IMG/VR virus record: IMGVR_UViG_3300046170_000378
Coordinates: 1-64,000 of that record
DNA from: a virus
DNA: 64,000 bases
Reading direction: 5' to 3' (one strand)
The notes under the pieces are model-generated. The model was not told where the DNA came from. It ran no database searches and saw only the letters and a list, made by a program, of their open reading frames with translations. The first letter of the stretch is position 1. Each line of letters starts with the position of its first letter. The position numbers were made by a program, and so were the translations under genes. Positions 26,814-38,454 of the stretch are shown piece by piece.

Positions 26814-29800
26814 ATGCAACTAAGAATTAAGCAAATTTTAGATTTAATCAGTAGTAATCCCAGTAACGGCGATTACTTTTCATACAACTCTAATACTGGA
26901 CAATATGAAAATACTGCGGCTCCACTTGATGGGACCTCTGTAAAATATGCGACAACGTTTAATGGTCCACATGGAACGGATGAAAGTCGTGGTCCTGGTG
27001 AAGACTTGGGTAGTTTAACTGTAGAAGAAGGTTTATCATATATTGGAGGTGAACTTATTACAATTGTACCAGTCGTTAACCCTGAAAATATTCAAGTAGC
27101 AAGAGTAACCAGCTATAGCGGTACAACTTTGACAATTGAACATATCTCACACACAGGAACTCAATCGTATTCTGGTAGTGAAGATTGGAATATTAATTTA
27201 ACGGGTTTAAGTGGCACGTCTGGCACATCAGTAAAATATGCTACAGTATTTGACGCTCCTCATGGAACAGCTGAAAGCCGTGGTCCTAGTGAAGACTTAG
27301 GTTCTTTAACAATAGAAACAGGCTTATCATATATCGGCGGTGAATATATTACTATTTCACCAGTTGTTAGCCCTGAAAATATTCAAGTAGCAAGAGTAAC
27401 TAGTTACAATGCGACTACTGGTGTTATAACATTTGAACACATATCACACACAGGAACTCAATCATATTCAGGTAGTGAAGATTGGAATCTTAATCTAAGT
27501 GGTGAAAACGGTTCTTCGGGAACTTCTGGAACTTCAGGAACTGATGGCTCTTCAGGAACTGACGGAACTTCAGGAACTGATGGCTCTTCTGGTACAAATG
27601 GTACAGATGGATCAAGCGGTTCTTCAGGTACAAATGGTACAAATGGTTCTTCAGGTGTTGATGGTTCTTCAGGTACTGATGGTACTTCTGGTACAAACGG
27701 TACTGATGGATCAAGCGGTTCTTCTGGAACAAACGGTACAGATGGTTCTTCAGGAACTGATGGCACAAATGGTTCTTCTGGAACTAATGGTACTGATGGA
27801 TCAAGCGGTTCTTCAGGTATTGATGGTAGTCCAGGTTGGGGTATTCAAATGCAAGGCCAAGTTGCAACAGAAGATGATTTACCTGCTGACGATGATTCAA
27901 CACGCTTAGAAGATGGTTATGCTTATATAGTACAATCAGACGATTCTATATGGGTTTGGACTCAAGAAGATGGCTGGATTTCTGGTGGTTCTATTCAAGG
28001 GCCTTCGGGTTCTTCAGGTACTGACGGTACTAATGGAACTTCAGGTACAGATGGTTCTTCTGGCACAAATGGCACAAATGGTTCTTCTGGAACTAACGGA
28101 ACTTCTGGAACTAACGGAACTTCTGGAACTAATGGTACTGATGGATCAAGCGGTTCTTCTGGAACTGATGGAACTTCTGGTACAAATGGCTCTTCAGGTA
28201 CTGATGGCTCTTCTGGAACTGACGGAACAAATGGCTCTTCAGGTACTGATGGCTCTTCAGGTACTGATGGAACTTCAGGAACTGATGGAACTTCAGGTAC
28301 AAATGGTACAGATGGTTCGAGCGGTTCTTCTGGAACTGATGGAACTTCAGGAACAAATGGCTCTTCTGGTACTAATGGAACAAATGGATCAAGTGGTTCT
28401 TCTGGAACTGACGGAACTTCAGGTTCTAATGGATCAAGTGGTTCTTCAGGGTCGAGCGGTGTAAGTGCACAGCAATGTGACGGTTATTCAAGAATAACTT
28501 CAGGTAATTTATTAAGTCCTAATCCATTAGCAGAAGGAAATATTCAACTACTACAAAGCTATAGCGTACATACTACAACAGCAGCTAATGTTGGTTATAT
28601 AAGAATTGGAGAAAATACTCCAGGAACAATTTCGACCATTGCAGGCGGAGAACGTTTTATAAAAATAGAAAACATAGGAGATCCTACTGCATATACTTTA
28701 TTTAATATAAGTAACTACAACGGTGCCTACAAAATATGGTATATTAGTAACGCATTACAATATGGTGGCGGTGCAGACTTAAGTCAAGATGAATTTTGTG
28801 TTTCATCACATACACAATATCTACCGGTAGTAGACGAAGATGGTAGTGCTCCAAGCGAAAGAGGCGTTCCTAATACAAATCTTACATTTCTTTGGGACAA
28901 CGTAAGCGCAACTAGTATATCTTCTGGTGACATAAACATTGATGTAAATTTACAAAATGCAGTCGTAGGAGATCTATATCAATTTAATATTTCGGCTACT
29001 AACTCAAAGGGTACATCAGTGGCCACTGAATTACAGGCAATCAACAGTGTTAATAACACAATGGGTTCTGGATTCTTAACAATATATGATCAAAATTCGG
29101 ACAGTACAGCAACATTTATTGTTCCTTCTAGTCATTCGCAGACTTCAGCTGGATTAAACTTTAGAGATGCAGAGCTTGTTCAAATAAAAGGTCTTTGGGA
29201 AACTACAAAGGGCTTAGATTCTAATGGAAACGAAATATCTATAGATACTGAAGTATTGCTAGGATATGAGTTATTTGGAAACGATGGAACAAGCGGTACT
29301 AATGGTACTAATGGATCAAGCGGATCAAGTGGTTCTTCAGGTTCAAACGGTACAGATGGATCAAGCGGATCTTCAGGTTCGAATGGTTCGAGTGGAACGA
29401 GTGGATCTTCGGGTTCAAGTGGATCTTCAGGAACTGATGGAACTTCAGGAACTGATGGATCAAGCGGATCTTCAGGAACTGACGGAACTTCAGGAACTGA
29501 CGGAACTTCAGGAACAAATGGAACTTCAGGAACTGATGGATCAAGTGGATCTTCGGGTTCAAGTGGATCTTCGGGTTCAAGTGGATCAAGTGGATCTTCG
29601 GGATACGACGTTCCAACAGGTGCAACAGTCGGTGACTTACCAAATGGAGAATACGAAGGACAGATTGGTTTTACTGGAGAAGGTTTAGTTTACATTTGGA
29701 AAGGCGGAGCATGGTCTCCATATTTAGACATGAACGGAACTAGTGGAACAACTGGAACTTCAGGTTCTGATGGATCAAGCGGTTCTTCAGGAACTGATGG

Positions 29801-31802
29801 ATCAAGTGGCTCTTCAGGTTCGAGTGGTAGAAGTGGTACTTCAGGAACTGATGGATCAAGCGGATCTTCAGGAACTGATGGATCAAGCGGATCTTCAGGT
29901 TCAAATGGTTCAAGTGGATCAAGCGGTGTAGACGGCGACAGAGGTGGAAAAGGAATTGAATCATCTAACAATGACGACCCGAATGATGCTGGTATTGTAG
30001 GAGATTACGAAGGAGTGTTATACTATTCTGCTATTGGAACAGTTTGGGTATGGGACAAAGCATCAAACATATGGAAATTTGTAGGAAGCATAAGCGGTTC
30101 TTCAGGAACTAATGGAACAAATGGTTCTTCAGGAACTGATGGTTCTTCAGGAACAAATGGTACAAATGGTTCTTCAGGAACTGATGGTTCTTCAGGAACA
30201 AATGGTACAAATGGATCGAGTGGTTCTTCGGGAACTGATGGCTCTTCAGGAACTGATGGCTCTTCAGGAACTAATGGAACAAATGGCTCTTCAGGAACTG
30301 ATGGCTCTTCAGGAACTGATGGAACAAATGGATCAAGTGGTTCTTCAGGAACTGATGGATCTTCAGGTACTAATGGATCGAGTGGTTCTTCAGGAACTGA
30401 TGGCTCTTCAGGTACAAGTGGTTCTAATGGATCTTCAGGATCGAGTGGTTCTAATGGATCTTCAGGGTCGAGTGGTACTAATGGTACTGATGGATCGAGT
30501 GGTTCTTCGGGTTACCAAGGTGCTTTAACAGGTGAAGAGAGTAATCCAAACAACAATTATACTGGCTCTTTTGCTGGACAGTTATACTTTGCATTTGATG
30601 GAACAGTTTGGTTCTGGGACGGTGCGAGTTGGAAAATAATTAACGATTTAAATGGAACTTCAGGTACTAATGGTACTAATGGATCAAGCGGTTCTTCAGG
30701 GTCAGATGGCTCTTCTGGTTCTAGTGGATCGAGCGGATCTTCAGGAACTAATGGAACTTCAGGAACTAATGGAACTAATGGTTCAAGCGGTTCTTCTGGA
30801 ACTGATGGATCAAGTGGATCAAGTGGATCTTCTGGATCTAGCGGAAAAAACGGAACTAATGGAACTTCAGGTTACCAAGGTGCGCTATCAGGTGAAGAAA
30901 ACGATCCAAATGGCACATACACTGGCTCTTTTGTAAATCAGTTATACTTTGCATTTAATGGATCAGTTTGGTTCTGGGACGGTGTGAGTTGGAAACAAGT
31001 TACTGATTTAAATGGTTCTTCTGGAACTGATGGAACTTCAGGTTCTAATGGATCAAGCGGTACTAATGGTACTAACGGTTCAAGTGGTTCAAGTGGTTCT
31101 TCAGGAACAACTACTATTGACTACAACGTAAAAGATAGAATCTTAGTATCTACTGGAAATTCTACAATAGAAGCTGAAGAAGCTCTAACATATCACAGAG
31201 AACAGAGTATTTTACACACAGCAACAAATAGAAATATCTTTGGTATTGCTGAAGAACATACAATATATGCTGGTGGTTTCGGTATAGGTAACGGTTTAGA
31301 TAAAATGGTTACTGATTATGGCCTAACTGAATGGTATAGATTTGTACCTACTGCTGAAAGATCAGAATATGGAGGAAAATCTCACTTCTCAATAGGAACA
31401 GGTTCTATGTTGGACGAAAGAGATATGTCAGCCCCACAAAATGTTATATGGGACGCATCTTGGCCAAATGGATTTGGTATACAAAAATCTACTAGAAAGC
31501 TCAAGCATGATATTATTGATTTAGATTTTAATGCTGATGAATTCTTTAAACACATGAGACCAGTTTCTTTCAAATGGAACGGAACCGATAGATTAGATTC
31601 AGGTTTTATTGCAGAAGAAGTTGCAGAATTTGATTCTAGATTGGTAGCATGGATGCCAAGTAAAGACGAAGAAAGTGGAGAAGACATTATGGAAGTATCT
31701 TCTGTAAACTATGACAAGATAACTGCATACTTAGTGAAAGTTGTTGGAGATCTTAGAGAAGAAGTTAAGTCTTTAAAAGATGAAATTAAGAAACTTAAAT
31801 AA
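26814..31802 (+). CDS. Giant collagen-like tail fibre with C-terminal S74 chaperone
   Basis: 1662 residues without a frame break. Order: a short N-terminal segment; two tandem copies of a 95-residue domain; then long Gly-X-Y blocks made of [12 protein letters not shown] and GSN triplets, almost free of proline. Five short folded inserts sit between blocks (near nt 27830, 29603, 29946, 30513 and 30870), several ending in a VWFWDG-like strand. A non-collagen domain lies at nt 28470-29285. The C-terminus (STRKLKHDIIDLDFNADEFF, then SGFIAEEVAEF and VNYDKITAYLVKVV) is a Peptidase_S74 intramolecular chaperone that should trimerise the fibre and cleave itself off next to Ser at nt 31498. Confidence 0.88.
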   Translation: MQLRIKQILDLISSNPSNGDYFSYNSNTGQYENTAAPLDGTSVKYATTFNGPHGTDESRGPGEDLGSLTVEEGLSYIGGELITIVPVVNPENIQVARVTSYSGTTLTIEHISHTGTQSYSGSEDWNINLTGLSGTSGTSVKYATVFDAPHGTAESRGPSEDLGSLTIETGLSYIGGEYITISPVVSPENIQVARVTSYNATTGVITFEHISHTGTQSYSGSEDWNLNLSGENGSSGTSGTSGTDGSSGTDGTSGTDGSSGTNGTDGSSGSSGTNGTNGSSGVDGSSGTDGTSGTNGTDGSSGSSGTNGTDGSSGTDGTNGSSGTNGTDGSSGSSGIDGSPGWGIQMQGQVATEDDLPADDDSTRLEDGYAYIVQSDDSIWVWTQEDGWISGGSIQGPSGSSGTDGTNGTSGTDGSSGTNGTNGSSGTNGTSGTNGTSGTNGTDGSSGSSGTDGTSGTNGSSGTDGSSGTDGTNGSSGTDGSSGTDGTSGTDGTSGTNGTDGSSGSSGTDGTSGTNGSSGTNGTNGSSGSSGTDGTSGSNGSSGSSGSSGVSAQQCDGYSRITSGNLLSPNPLAEGNIQLLQSYSVHTTTAANVGYIRIGENTPGTISTIAGGERFIKIENIGDPTAYTLFNISNYNGAYKIWYISNALQYGGGADLSQDEFCVSSHTQYLPVVDEDGSAPSERGVPNTNLTFLWDNVSATSISSGDINIDVNLQNAVVGDLYQFNISATNSKGTSVATELQAINSVNNTMGSGFLTIYDQNSDSTATFIVPSSHSQTSAGLNFRDAELVQIKGLWETTKGLDSNGNEISIDTEVLLGYELFGNDGTSGTNGTNGSSGSSGSSGSNGTDGSSGSSGSNGSSGTSGSSGSSGSSGTDGTSGTDGSSGSSGTDGTSGTDGTSGTNGTSGTDGSSGSSGSSGSSGSSGSSGSSGYDVPTGATVGDLPNGEYEGQIGFTGEGLVYIWKGGAWSPYLDMNGTSGTTGTSGSDGSSGSSGTDGSSGSSGSSGRSGTSGTDGSSGSSGTDGSSGSSGSNGSSGSSGVDGDRGGKGIESSNNDDPNDAGIVGDYEGVLYYSAIGTVWVWDKASNIWKFVGSISGSSGTNGTNGSSGTDGSSGTNGTNGSSGTDGSSGTNGTNGSSGSSGTDGSSGTDGSSGTNGTNGSSGTDGSSGTDGTNGSSGSSGTDGSSGTNGSSGSSGTDGSSGTSGSNGSSGSSGSNGSSGSSGTNGTDGSSGSSGYQGALTGEESNPNNNYTGSFAGQLYFAFDGTVWFWDGASWKIINDLNGTSGTNGTNGSSGSSGSDGSSGSSGSSGSSGTNGTSGTNGTNGSSGSSGTDGSSGSSGSSGSSGKNGTNGTSGYQGALSGEENDPNGTYTGSFVNQLYFAFNGSVWFWDGVSWKQVTDLNGSSGTDGTSGSNGSSGTNGTNGSSGSSGSSGTTTIDYNVKDRILVSTGNSTIEAEEALTYHREQSILHTATNRNIFGIAEEHTIYAGGFGIGNGLDKMVTDYGLTEWYRFVPTAERSEYGGKSHFSIGTGSMLDERDMSAPQNVIWDASWPNGFGIQKSTRKLKHDIIDLDFNADEFFKHMRPVSFKWNGTDRLDSGFIAEEVAEFDSRLVAWMPSKDEESGEDIMEVSSVNYDKITAYLVKVVGDLREEVKSLKDEIKKLK
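26931..27505 (+). repeat. Tandem duplication of a 95-residue domain
   Basis: Two adjacent coding units (about 26931-27222 and 27223-27505) each run from TSVKYAT to a segment ending THTGTQSYSGSEDWN. They are alike over their whole length at protein level but differ at many third codon positions, so the duplication is old. Confidence 0.8.
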
Positions 31803-31828
31803 TTATATAAAAAAAAGTAACTAGTAAA

Positions 31829-34800
31829 ATGCCTAGAAGATCACTAAAAAGTATTGCCAATATGGTTGCAGCTATGAAGTTTGGCAGAAATGCAACAAAT
31901 ATAGCTAACGCAAAAAACGCAAAAATAGGTTTAAATAATCCTGGTTTTAAAGATGCGCATAAACCAAGTGCTTATTCTGCTTCGCAAGAATACACTGATT
32001 TATACACACTTGGCCCAATAATAGACGACATCTTAGATGCAATTCATGCTCTTGAAGATGAATCTGCCGGAATAGGTGAGTATTTACATGATCACTTTGG
32101 ATCCGAAGAAGATAAGATTCAAATACCTGCAGATTTAAGAGTAGAAATAGGAGGCGCTTTTGTTCAAGCTCTATATGAAAACTCAGACAATATAATTATA
32201 GGTGCAGACGTCTTTTTGCCTAATTCAGGTATAGTTAATTTTCAAATAACTGGAAATAATACATTACAAGTAGGTGGAGTACCAATCATTAACGCAAGTG
32301 GAGAATGGATTGGACCTTCTACGGGACTTAAGGGCCAGAAAGGTCAGAGAGGTGTAGCTGGAACTTCAGGAACTGATGGTACATCAGGATCTTCAGGTTC
32401 AAGTGGATCTTCGGGTACTGACGGATCTTCAGGTACTAATGGAACAAATGGATCTTCAGGTACTGACGGATCTTCAGGTACTAATGGAACTAGTGGTGTT
32501 GACGGAGCTAAAGGTCAAAAAGGACAGACAGGCCAAAAAGGACAAAAGGGTCAAACCGGTGCGGCAGGAACTAGTGGTACTAATGGAACCGATGGAACTA
32601 GCGGAATTAAAGGCCAAAAGGGTCAAAAAGGACAAACAGGTTCAACAGGTGCCAAGGGTAACACAGGTAACTTCGGTGGAGCTAGTTTTGATTACACGCA
32701 TGATTCTTCTACAAATGCAATGTCTGACCCAGGAAGAGGTAGAGTTAGAACAAACAGCAATACAATGTCGAGCGTTAGCTCATTAGCAATAGACGCTGAA
32801 GACGATTTTGGTAATGATATTAGTAATTTCTTAACTACTGTAGATGCATCAACATCTGCAGTTAAAGGTTTTGTAAGATTTGCAGAAAAGACAAATACTA
32901 CTTCATTTGTAACATATGCAATATATGATTTAATAAACAGATCAGGTTGGTGGGAATTAAGTGTCGATATGACTGCAACATCTGCACCAACTATTCCATT
33001 TGCAAACGGAGCAGACATTATAATGTCCTTTGTTGTAACTGGTAATGTGGGTGATAAAGGTCAAAAAGGAGCGTCAGGTGTTGATGGAATCTCTGGAACA
33101 TCTGGTCAAGACGGAACATCTGGAACTGATGGTACATCAGGATCTAGTGGATCAAGCGGTTCTTCTGGAACCGATGGATCTTCAGGTACTAATGGTACTA
33201 ATGGATCTTCAGGTTCATCTGGTTCAAGCGGAACTTCAGGTTCATCTGGTTCAAGCGGTACTAATGGTACTAATGGATCTTCGGGTTCTTCAGGATCTAG
33301 TGGATCTTCAGGTTCTTCAGGATCTAGTGGTTATCAAGGCGCAAAAAGTGGTGAATATGGAGATCCAAATAGTGTAAATCTACTTGGAGAATTTAACGGC
33401 CAATTATACTTTGATGGAAACGGTTTTGTTTGGACATGGATCTCAGCAGAAGGCGCTTGGATAAAGGTAAATAATTTAACTGGTCAAAAAGGACAAAAAG
33501 GGCAAACTGGAGCCCAAGGTATTAAAGGTGTTACTGGACCAAAAGGTAATGCTGGTTCTTCTGGAACCGATGGATCAAGTGGATCAAGTGGTTCTTCAGG
33601 ATCGAGCGGAAGAAATGGAACTAGTGGAGTTAACGGTGCTAAAGGACAAACTGGGGCACAAGGTGCTCAAGGTGCACAAGGACCACAGGGTGCTCAAGGT
33701 GTACAAGGTATTAAAGGTCAGAAAGGTCAAAAAGGTCAAACAGGAGCTCAAGGTCCTCAGGGACAAAAAGGTCAAACAGGTTCTCAAGGTTTTCAAGGAC
33801 ATGGTTATACAAAAGCTGCCTTAGATGGTGTAGATTTAGTATTAACACACACGTTAGATGGAGACATTAATGTCGGTAGAGTTTACGGAAATCAAGGTGC
33901 TCAAGGTGCTCAAGGTCAGAAAGGTCAGAAAGGTCAAACTGGTGGTCAAGGTGGTCAAGGTGCTCAAGGTATTAAAGGTGTTACTGGGCCGACCGGACCG
34001 CAAGGTGCTACTGGACCACAGGGTATTAAAGGTGTTACTGGGCCGACCGGACCGCAAGGTGCTACTGGACCACAGGGTATTAAAGGTGCTACTGGTGCTA
34101 AAGGTGTTACTGGACCTAAAGGAAACACCGGTGCTCAAGGACCTACCGGACCACAGGGACCTCAAGGTCATGGCGTTAAAACAGCCTACTTATCAGGCAC
34201 TGATTTAATTATAGATCATACATTAGAAGGTTTAATAAATGTCGGTAGAGTTTATGGAAATCAAGGTGCTAAAGGTCAGAAAGGACAAACCGGTGGCCAA
34301 GGTGGCCAAGGTGCACAAGGTATTAAAGGTGTTACTGGACCGACCGGACCTCAAGGGCCAACAGGTGCACAAGGTGCACAAGGTATAAAAGGTCAGAAAG
34401 GTCAGAAAGGTCAAACTGGAAATACTGGACCTAAAGGAAGTACAGGTGCTCAAGGACCACAGGGTCATGGCTATACAAGAGCCACTCTAGTTGGTGCAAA
34501 TTTAGTATTAACACATACACTAGACGGAGATCTTGATATTGGTAGAGTTTACGGAAATCAAGGTGCTCAAGGACCAACAGGTGCACAAGGTGCTCAAGGA
34601 CCAACAGGTGCTGGCGGTGCTAAGGGACAAAAAGGTCAAAAAGGACAAACCGGTGCTCAAGGTGGTGGAGGTGCTCAAGGAGCTAAAGGTGCAACTGGGC
34701 CAACCGGACCAAAGGGTGCTATTGGTGTTACAGGTGCTCAAGGTCCAACTGGAGCTAAGGGTCAAAAAGGACAAACTGGTGCTCAAGGTGGACAAGGTGC

Positions 34801-35059
34801 TCAAGGTATTAAAGGTGCAACTGGGCCGACAGGACCAAAGGGTTCTACCGGGCCAACTGGGCCGCAAGGTGCAACCGGACCACAAGGTGCAACCGGACCA
34901 ACACTAAACGTTTCCAATAATTCTAACAATAGAATTATCACGGCAACTGGTGGATCTACAGTAAATGCTGAGTCTGCATTAACATTCGATGGAACATATT
35001 TAAATATTAACGGAGCTGGAATATCACACGATGGCACCGTAATGAGATTTACAGTATAA
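31829..35059 (+). CDS. Collagen-like virion protein 3 with Gly-X-Lys repeats
   Basis: 1076 residues. The first 165 residues are non-collagenous, with a PCoil-like head ([20 protein letters not shown]). Collagen blocks follow: GSS/GTN type, then [23 protein letters not shown] and GAQGAQG. Lysine stands in the Y position of many triplets, the place where animal collagens carry hydroxylysine, and Thr stands in Y in GPT triplets. Interspersed folded inserts include one homologous to the YQGA inserts of the giant fibre (nt 33331-33480) and three copies of a short insert with [18 protein letters not shown]-like sequence (nt 33810, 34165, 34470). The C-terminus is a short beta domain. Confidence 0.85.
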   Translation: MPRRSLKSIANMVAAMKFGRNATNIANAKNAKIGLNNPGFKDAHKPSAYSASQEYTDLYTLGPIIDDILDAIHALEDESAGIGEYLHDHFGSEEDKIQIPADLRVEIGGAFVQALYENSDNIIIGADVFLPNSGIVNFQITGNNTLQVGGVPIINASGEWIGPSTGLKGQKGQRGVAGTSGTDGTSGSSGSSGSSGTDGSSGTNGTNGSSGTDGSSGTNGTSGVDGAKGQKGQTGQKGQKGQTGAAGTSGTNGTDGTSGIKGQKGQKGQTGSTGAKGNTGNFGGASFDYTHDSSTNAMSDPGRGRVRTNSNTMSSVSSLAIDAEDDFGNDISNFLTTVDASTSAVKGFVRFAEKTNTTSFVTYAIYDLINRSGWWELSVDMTATSAPTIPFANGADIIMSFVVTGNVGDKGQKGASGVDGISGTSGQDGTSGTDGTSGSSGSSGSSGTDGSSGTNGTNGSSGSSGSSGTSGSSGSSGTNGTNGSSGSSGSSGSSGSSGSSGYQGAKSGEYGDPNSVNLLGEFNGQLYFDGNGFVWTWISAEGAWIKVNNLTGQKGQKGQTGAQGIKGVTGPKGNAGSSGTDGSSGSSGSSGSSGRNGTSGVNGAKGQTGAQGAQGAQGPQGAQGVQGIKGQKGQKGQTGAQGPQGQKGQTGSQGFQGHGYTKAALDGVDLVLTHTLDGDINVGRVYGNQGAQGAQGQKGQKGQTGGQGGQGAQGIKGVTGPTGPQGATGPQGIKGVTGPTGPQGATGPQGIKGATGAKGVTGPKGNTGAQGPTGPQGPQGHGVKTAYLSGTDLIIDHTLEGLINVGRVYGNQGAKGQKGQTGGQGGQGAQGIKGVTGPTGPQGPTGAQGAQGIKGQKGQKGQTGNTGPKGSTGAQGPQGHGYTRATLVGANLVLTHTLDGDLDIGRVYGNQGAQGPTGAQGAQGPTGAGGAKGQKGQKGQTGAQGGGGAQGAKGATGPTGPKGAIGVTGAQGPTGAKGQKGQTGAQGGQGAQGIKGATGPTGPKGSTGPTGPQGATGPQGATGPTLNVSNNSNNRIITATGGSTVNAESALTFDGTYLNINGAGISHDGTVMRFTV

Positions 35060-35083
35060 TAATAAGATAACAAATAACTTAAT

Positions 35084-36984
35084 ATGCAGTTAAATACAGA
35101 AAGAGAAACCAGAGTAAATATCGCAGGTGAAGCCGGAGGTCCATGTTCAGCTACATTGTCTGCATATGGAACATCATATAATTGCTCAGATACAAGTGCT
35201 GGTCACTTTGCTTTAGCCATTAAAGGGCAAGTAAAAGAGTATGCAGCTTCAACTAGGGGCTTGACATTATTAATCATAGATCACAGCTCACTTGAAGTAA
35301 TAACACATACAACACTTGATACATACGGTGACGATCAAGCTAGAATTAAACTGGCGGGTCTTTTAACAAATATAGTCAACGGTGAGTATGGAAATGTTAT
35401 TTTTGCACTCGCATCTCAAGACGCTATAGGTACTAATGCCACTTTGGCAGCTGCATTTAGAGAACTAAGAGCATATCATTGGTTTCAACTTCCAGGTTTA
35501 TCTAACGGTCCAACGCACAGACATCCATACGCTGCAATAGGAACAAGCAACTTAGGTATTATTAAAGAAGCTTTACATTCTAACACAGTAGGTGCAGCAC
35601 CTTCTCAGGTGACTATGAATATTCCAGATGATTGGGATACTATTGGTCACGAGGGCTATGGTCCAGATTTAAATTTTGGATCTAAGTTATCAGAATTTTC
35701 GTACACCGGAACTGGATATAGTTTTAATCATGGACCACATTTAACAGTCGAAAACTCTGGATATAAACACATAAAAGACGGTGAATATGTTAGAATGACT
35801 GGACAGATGAAAATAAGTTTAGAAAGAAAAGAAGCTGGTGGCTATGTGAGATCTTATTTTTGGAGTGCATCTACTACTGATGGATGGATTACATCTGCTA
35901 GTCACGGTAGTTATTCTACAGAATGGGAAAGATTTGAACTTTATTTTAGATGGAATAAATCATCTCAAACGGCGTCTGGTAGCAATAGTGGCGGAGGCGA
36001 ATCTATTTATTTAAGATGGGGACAATATCATTATCCTAGTAGTATTGATCCTGGAACTTCTTATATAAAAGACATTACTATACAAAAATGTGGATTTAAA
36101 CCAAACCAAGATCGCGACATAACTTTAAATTTAACCTAGTGATGCAATAGATGGTAAACAAATAAATGAATCTGTTGGTCCATTTGGAATTACAAATCCA
36201 GATAATTATTGGACCGTATTTCATTCAGAAAGAAATTTAACAGGCCGACCAAATTTAGGTGATTCTAGAATGGGTTCAGGCTTTGATACAAATAATGTAA
36301 AATGGTTTGATAGAGAGTTGACAGATAGATCACAGTACTCTATACACTGAAGGCAAGAATTTTACTGGAGACTCTAACAGATACAACGACATTGGATATG
36401 TAAATATTGACCCTACTAAAATGTACGCAGGTATGATTTGGCATTATTGTCATGAAAAGGGAAATGGTAACACATATCTAGGAACACACACTAGAAATGC
36501 ATCAGGAAGTACCGTACCAACATACGCATATGCAGGAACTAGTAACACAACTAACCCATATTGTATGTACCCTGCGGCATCTAATGTAGAGAAGAATACT
36601 TGGACACTTTGGACATATTTCTTTTTACCACATTGGTTCACTGATCAACAAGGTACAGATTTTTACAATGAAAACTGGTGTTATTGGGCTGGCAATTATG
36701 AAAACGCGAGTGCAGATAATTTATCAAAAACAGCAGGTTCTAGAGGTAGTAATGGCGGTAACATCAGAGTTTCTAGATTTAAAGAATCAGATGCACAGAT
36801 ACATTTAAGGTGGCTAGATTATTACAACACAAATGCTAACCATAAAACATGGTGGGCTTTACCTATGATTATTGAAATAGATCCACTAGATTTAGGAGCA
36901 AATGGTGCAATAGATCCATTTAAATTAATTGAAGATAATACTCAATTTAATAGTCAGTTTGGAAACATAAAAGGAATGAGTTAA
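35084..36984 (+). CDS. ILEI-domain virion protein (two frame breaks)
   Basis: About 632 residues after +1 insertions near 36137 and 36345. Residues 40-170 read as an ILEI/FAM3-like domain: RGLTLLIIDHSSLEVI, TLDTYGDDQARIKLAGLL, GNVIFALASQDA and HPYAAIGTSNLG follow the family pattern. Residues 190-350 and 370-630 are beta-rich modules with aromatic residues (GHEGYGPDLNFGSKL, then WTLWTYFFLPHWF), as in carbohydrate-binding or fibre-tip domains. It lies between two collagen-like proteins, so a fibre tip or receptor-binding role is likely. Confidence 0.65.
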
Positions 36985-36995
36985 ATATATAGAAT

Positions 36996-37097
36996 ATGAG
37001 CAACGAAGAAAAATATACATGTCAAGTTTGTGGAAGCGACTCTAGTGGTTGTACTTCTGATCAATGCTTACCGACATTAAATCAAAACTTAGAATAA
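36996..37097 (+). CDS. Tiny cysteine-rich protein
   Basis: 33 residues (MSNEEKYTCQVCGSDSSGC at the start). CQVC plus two further cysteines (SGCTSDQC) fit a small zinc site. It sits 11 bases after the ILEI-domain gene and three bases before the next collagen-like gene. ATATATAGAATATG at the start may be a late-type promoter variant. A four-cysteine peptide of this size among fibre genes could be a structural clip, but no function is shown. Confidence 0.5.
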   Translation: MSNEEKYTCQVCGSDSSGCTSDQCLPTLNQNLE

Positions 37098-37100
37098 GAA

Positions 37101-38351
37101 ATGGCAGATTTAAAACAAGGAACAACAGTAGGAGGTAACGAAGTATTACATACCGGAAACTTTATTACAGCCAATTACCCAGGATTTAAAGGTTCTACTG
37201 GAGCCCAAGGTGCTAAAGGTGCTACTGGACCCCAAGGTGCTACAGGACCTAAAGGTTCTACTGGAAACACTGGAGCCCAAGGTGCTAAAGGTGCTACTGG
37301 CCCTCAAGGTGGTACAGGACCACAGGGGATTAAAGGTCAAAAAGGTCAAACTGGTGCTACAGGTGCTATTGGACCGAAGGGTACTACTGGAAATACTGGG
37401 GCACAAGGTGCTAAAGGTGCTACTGGACCGACTGGTGCTACCGGCCCTCAAGGAGCACAAGGTGCTACCGGCCCTCAAGGTGGTGGAGGTGCAACTGGTG
37501 CCAAAGGTCAAAAAGGTCAAAAGGGTGCAACGGGTGCTCAAGGAGCTCAAGGTGTAATTGGACCAAAAGGAAACGTAGGAAGTACAGGACCAACGGGTGC
37601 TCAAGGTGCTAAAGGTCAGAAAGGACAAACAGGTGCTCAAGGTGGCGGTGGTGCTAAAGGTGCTACTGGACCCACTGGACCTACCGGACCTAAAGGAAGT
37701 ACAGGCGCTCAAGGGCCACAAGGTCATGGCGTTAAAACAGCCTACTTATCAGGTGTTGATTTAATTATAGACCACACATTAGATGGTTTAATAAATGTTG
37801 GTAGAGTTTACGGTGCTCAAGGTGCTAAAGGTCAGAAAGGACAAACAGGTGCTCAAGGTGGCGGTGGTGCCACTGGAGCTAAAGGTCAGAAAGGACAAAC
37901 AGGTGCCACTGGACCACAAGGTGCTCAAGGTGGTGGAGGTGCTCAAGGCGCTAAAGGCCAGAAAGGTGCACCAGGTGCTACCGGACCGATCGGACCAGAA
38001 GGTAAAACTGGAGCCCAAGGTGCAACAGGTGCTCAAGGTGGAATTGGACCAAAAGGTAATACAGGAAATACCGGTGCCGCTGGAGCTAAAGGTCAAAAAG
38101 GTGCACCAGGTGCTACCGGACCGACTGGACCTAAAGGAAATACTGGTGCTACTGGACCTACCGGTGCTACTGGACCTACCGGTGCTACTGGACCTGCTGG
38201 TCAAGATGGCGGTGGAGGATGTATTGCCCTATTCGTAGACGGTCGAGATTCAAACGCATGTCTTGATTCTGTAAATGTCGATACTAGAGCTGGCGCTATG
38301 CAACTGGTATTTGATAACGGCGATGCTTTCACAGCAATGTTACTAAAATAA
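37101..38351 (+). CDS. Collagen-like virion protein 4
   Basis: 416 residues, of which about 340 are Gly-X-Y repeats ([30 protein letters not shown]). Pro is mostly in X and Lys, Thr or Gln in Y. The N-terminal 30 residues ([20 protein letters not shown]) resemble the start of many phage fibre proteins. One short non-collagen insert carries [20 protein letters not shown], shared with the preceding collagen-like protein. The C-terminal 45 residues ([20 protein letters not shown]) form a small domain with two cysteines. It lies immediately upstream of the hydroxylase and glycosyltransferase genes. Confidence 0.85.
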   Translation: MADLKQGTTVGGNEVLHTGNFITANYPGFKGSTGAQGAKGATGPQGATGPKGSTGNTGAQGAKGATGPQGGTGPQGIKGQKGQTGATGAIGPKGTTGNTGAQGAKGATGPTGATGPQGAQGATGPQGGGGATGAKGQKGQKGATGAQGAQGVIGPKGNVGSTGPTGAQGAKGQKGQTGAQGGGGAKGATGPTGPTGPKGSTGAQGPQGHGVKTAYLSGVDLIIDHTLDGLINVGRVYGAQGAKGQKGQTGAQGGGGATGAKGQKGQTGATGPQGAQGGGGAQGAKGQKGAPGATGPIGPEGKTGAQGATGAQGGIGPKGNTGNTGAAGAKGQKGAPGATGPTGPKGNTGATGPTGATGPTGATGPAGQDGGGGCIALFVDGRDSNACLDSVNVDTRAGAMQLVFDNGDAFTAMLLK

Positions 38352-38369
38352 ATACATACTAAATAATTA

Positions 38370-38398
38370 AAAGACCTAATTCGTTAGGTCTTTTTTTT
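38370..38398 (+). terminator. Rho-independent terminator
   Basis: AAGACCTAA, TTCG tetraloop, TTAGGTCTT, then eight Ts. It separates the last collagen-like gene from the modification genes. Confidence 0.93.
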
Positions 38399-38415
38399 GC
38401 TCTAAACTTTTGTAA

Positions 38416-38430
38416 GATATATAATATAAT
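38416..38430 (+). promoter_or_regulatory. Late-type promoter motif
   Basis: GATATATAATATAAT, about 25 bases upstream of the 2OG-oxygenase gene, just after a terminator. Confidence 0.6.
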
Positions 38431-38454
38431 AGTATGATATTAATAATACACTAA

